DNA from: an uncultured Phycisphaerae bacterium
Lineage (GTDB): Bacteria > Planctomycetota > Phycisphaerae > UBA1845 > PWPN01
DNA: 49,995 bases
Reading direction: 5' to 3'
Assembly: GCA_938005315.1 (NCBI GenBank)
Contig: CALLOB010000008.1
Location: 1 to 49,995, forward strand
The notes beneath the pieces were generated by a model that had not been told where the DNA came from, did not search any database, and saw only the letters and a program-made list of their open reading frames with translations. How positions within the stretch are numbered: the stretch's first letter is position 1; every line of letters starts with the position of its first letter. Made by a program: the position numbers and the translations under genes. This document shows, piece by piece, positions 48,835-49,995 of this stretch.

Positions 48835-49995
48835 TCAACCGCCCGACGCCCGGGCCATCGCTCCGGCCGCCGGCACGCGCGGCGGACGCAACGCCGGAGT
48901 CCTCTCCAGCCACGAGAGGTAGTCCTCCCAGTATGCGCGCCCCTCCGCCGGACTGTGCCGCGCGAACTGCTCGTCGGGGATGTTCCGCAGCGCCCAGCGG
49001 GCCCGGTTCAGCGTCTTGCGGGCCTCGTCGGCGTTCCCCAGCCGCAGATGGCAGTTGATCATCTGGATATAGGCCGACATCGCCGCCGGGTCATGCTGAT
49101 AGACCCAGGCGGCCCGGTCGTACATCTCCACCGCCCGGGCGAACGGCCGCAGGTCCGAACCACCCGTCAGATAGGACTGGTCGAAAACCGCGTCGGCGCG
49201 GTAGAAGTGGCTCAGCTTGACGTAGAGCCGCTCCAGGTCGCTCAACGATTCTGGGGCCCGCCCCTCGTACCGCTGCACCACCTCCGTGAAAAGCTCCACG
49301 GCCCGCTGCAGCCGTTGCCCGTACTTGAGCCTCAGATCGTCCCGCAACGCCACGTTCCGGGGATCCTCGATCGCCTCGCGGATCGCCGCGGCGCTGAGCC
49401 GGTAGGCATTGGCCAACAGGAACCGCGCCCCGTCCGAACGAGGATCCTCCGGGTACCGTTCCAGGGCCTCCTCGTAGCGGGAGATGGCCTCCTCATGCCG
49501 GCCGGTGTCGTTGTACAGGTCCGCCAGGGCGTACAGCGCGTCGCGGTACTCCCGCGCCAGCGGCATGACCGGATCGATCGCATCCCCGTATGAAGGCTCC
49601 ACGATCCGCAGCAGCGTGGTCTCCGCGGCCTCCTGACGCCCCAGCTGCGCGAAGCAGTCCGCCAGCGGCACCAGCGACTCCAGCGCCGCCGGCGTGCGCG
49701 GAAAACGCGTCAGATTCTCCTGGTACTTCTCGATCGCCTGCTCGTAACGCCCCGCCGCCTGATAGGCCTGCCCCAGCCGCAGCAGGGCTTCGGGAACCCG
49801 CACGCTCTCCGGACGCTCGCGCACGAAGGCTTCCAGCACCTCCGCCATCCGTTCCCGCCGCCCCGCCAGGTCGAACGCGTCCCCCGCCCGCCACGACGCG
49901 GCCGTCGAACGTTCCGCGTCCAGCGTCGTCAGCTTCGCCAGCCGGACGTACTCCTCCCCGGCCCGCGACAGGTACGCCGCCGCTTCCTGGTCACC
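48835..49995 (-). CDS. tetratricopeptide-repeat protein, cut by the window edge
   Basis: At least 386 residues are visible; the frame stays open to the window edge at 49995, so the N-terminus is missing. The protein is built of TPR-type helical pairs (EALLRLGQAYQAAGRYEQAI, DALYALADLYNDTGRHEEAI, EMYDRAAWVYQHDPAAMSAY). TPR proteins act as scaffolds. It lies 29 bases upstream of the FlgN-like gene on the same strand, so it may belong to the flagellar transcript. The function is unknown. Confidence 0.8.
   Translation of the reverse strand, partial: GDQEAAAYLSRAGEEYVRLAKLTTLDAERSTAASWRAGDAFDLAGRRERMAEVLEAFVRERPESVRVPEALLRLGQAYQAAGRYEQAIEKYQENLTRFPRTPAALESLVPLADCFAQLGRQEAAETTLLRIVEPSYGDAIDPVMPLAREYRDALYALADLYNDTGRHEEAISRYEEALERYPEDPRSDGARFLLANAYRLSAAAIREAIEDPRNVALRDDLRLKYGQRLQRAVELFTEVVQRYEGRAPESLSDLERLYVKLSHFYRADAVFDQSYLTGGSDLRPFARAVEMYDRAAWVYQHDPAAMSAYIQMINCHLRLGNADEARKTLNRARWALRNIPDEQFARHSPAEGRAYWEDYLSWLERTPALRPPRVPAAGAMARASGG

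Noticed and set aside
1..49995. CRISPR arrays, prophage genes, toxin-antitoxin or restriction systems.
   Set aside because: I looked for regularly spaced repeats and the usual marker proteins on both strands and found none.

Overview
The window is GC-rich bacterial DNA that most resembles the Planctomycetota, probably a Phycisphaerae-like member. The phylum call is an inference. It rests on a PEP-CTERM secreted protein, two large secreted proteins ending in a single dockerin-like EF-hand block (DVDQADF), a DUF2961 protein, a HEAT-repeat lipoprotein next to a Tat-exported Gfo/Idh/MocA protein, and a FlgS/FlgR-type sigma-54 flagellar control pair. No rRNA or taxonomic marker is present.

Left part (1-9.8 kb): a LOG-family protein and an HtrA-type periplasmic protease form a short operon. 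A Crp/Fnr regulator then faces away from a ferredoxin plus hybrid-cluster-protein (hcp) operon. A perfect FNR-type box, TTGAT-N4-ATCAA, lies between them. A small thioredoxin-like [2Fe-2S] ferredoxin converges on hcp. Two paralogous DUF21/CBS membrane proteins and a GT4-like glycosyltransferase follow.

Middle part (9.8-21.5 kb): an accessory region. It holds a tRNA-Val(GAC) with an unusual C at position 33, the 3' remnant of an IS256-type transposase with one terminal repeat, a kelch-repeat/Ig/dockerin protein, a PEP-CTERM protein, the HEAT lipoprotein, the Tat oxidoreductase, a histone-deacetylase-like hydrolase and a DUF2961 dockerin protein. Several long gaps show no recognisable gene.

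Right part (21.6-50 kb): one co-oriented minus-strand flagellar block. In transcription order it reads TPR protein (cut by the window edge), flgN-like, flgS-like kinase, flgR-like sigma-54 activator, flgB, flgC, fliE, fliF, fliG, fliH, fliI, fliJ, a motE-like gene, fliK, flgD, flgE, flbD/swrD, motA, motB, fliL, fliN, fliO, fliP, fliQ, fliR, flhB, flhA, flhF, flhG, a small membrane protein and fliA. It supplies the export gate, ATPase complex, MS ring, most of the switch, proximal rod, hook, stator and both regulatory tiers. fliM, flgF-I, flgK-L, fliD, flagellin and chemotaxis genes are absent here. A -24/-12-like element lies directly upstream of flgB, after the activator gene.

No wholly new system stands out. 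The strongest leads are the FNR-box/hcp circuit with a compact Hcp, FliN with two FliM-like N-terminal motifs, FlhB with NPTE in place of NPTH, the coupled FlgN-FlgS-FlgR arrangement, and the hairpin leader before the fliA pair.
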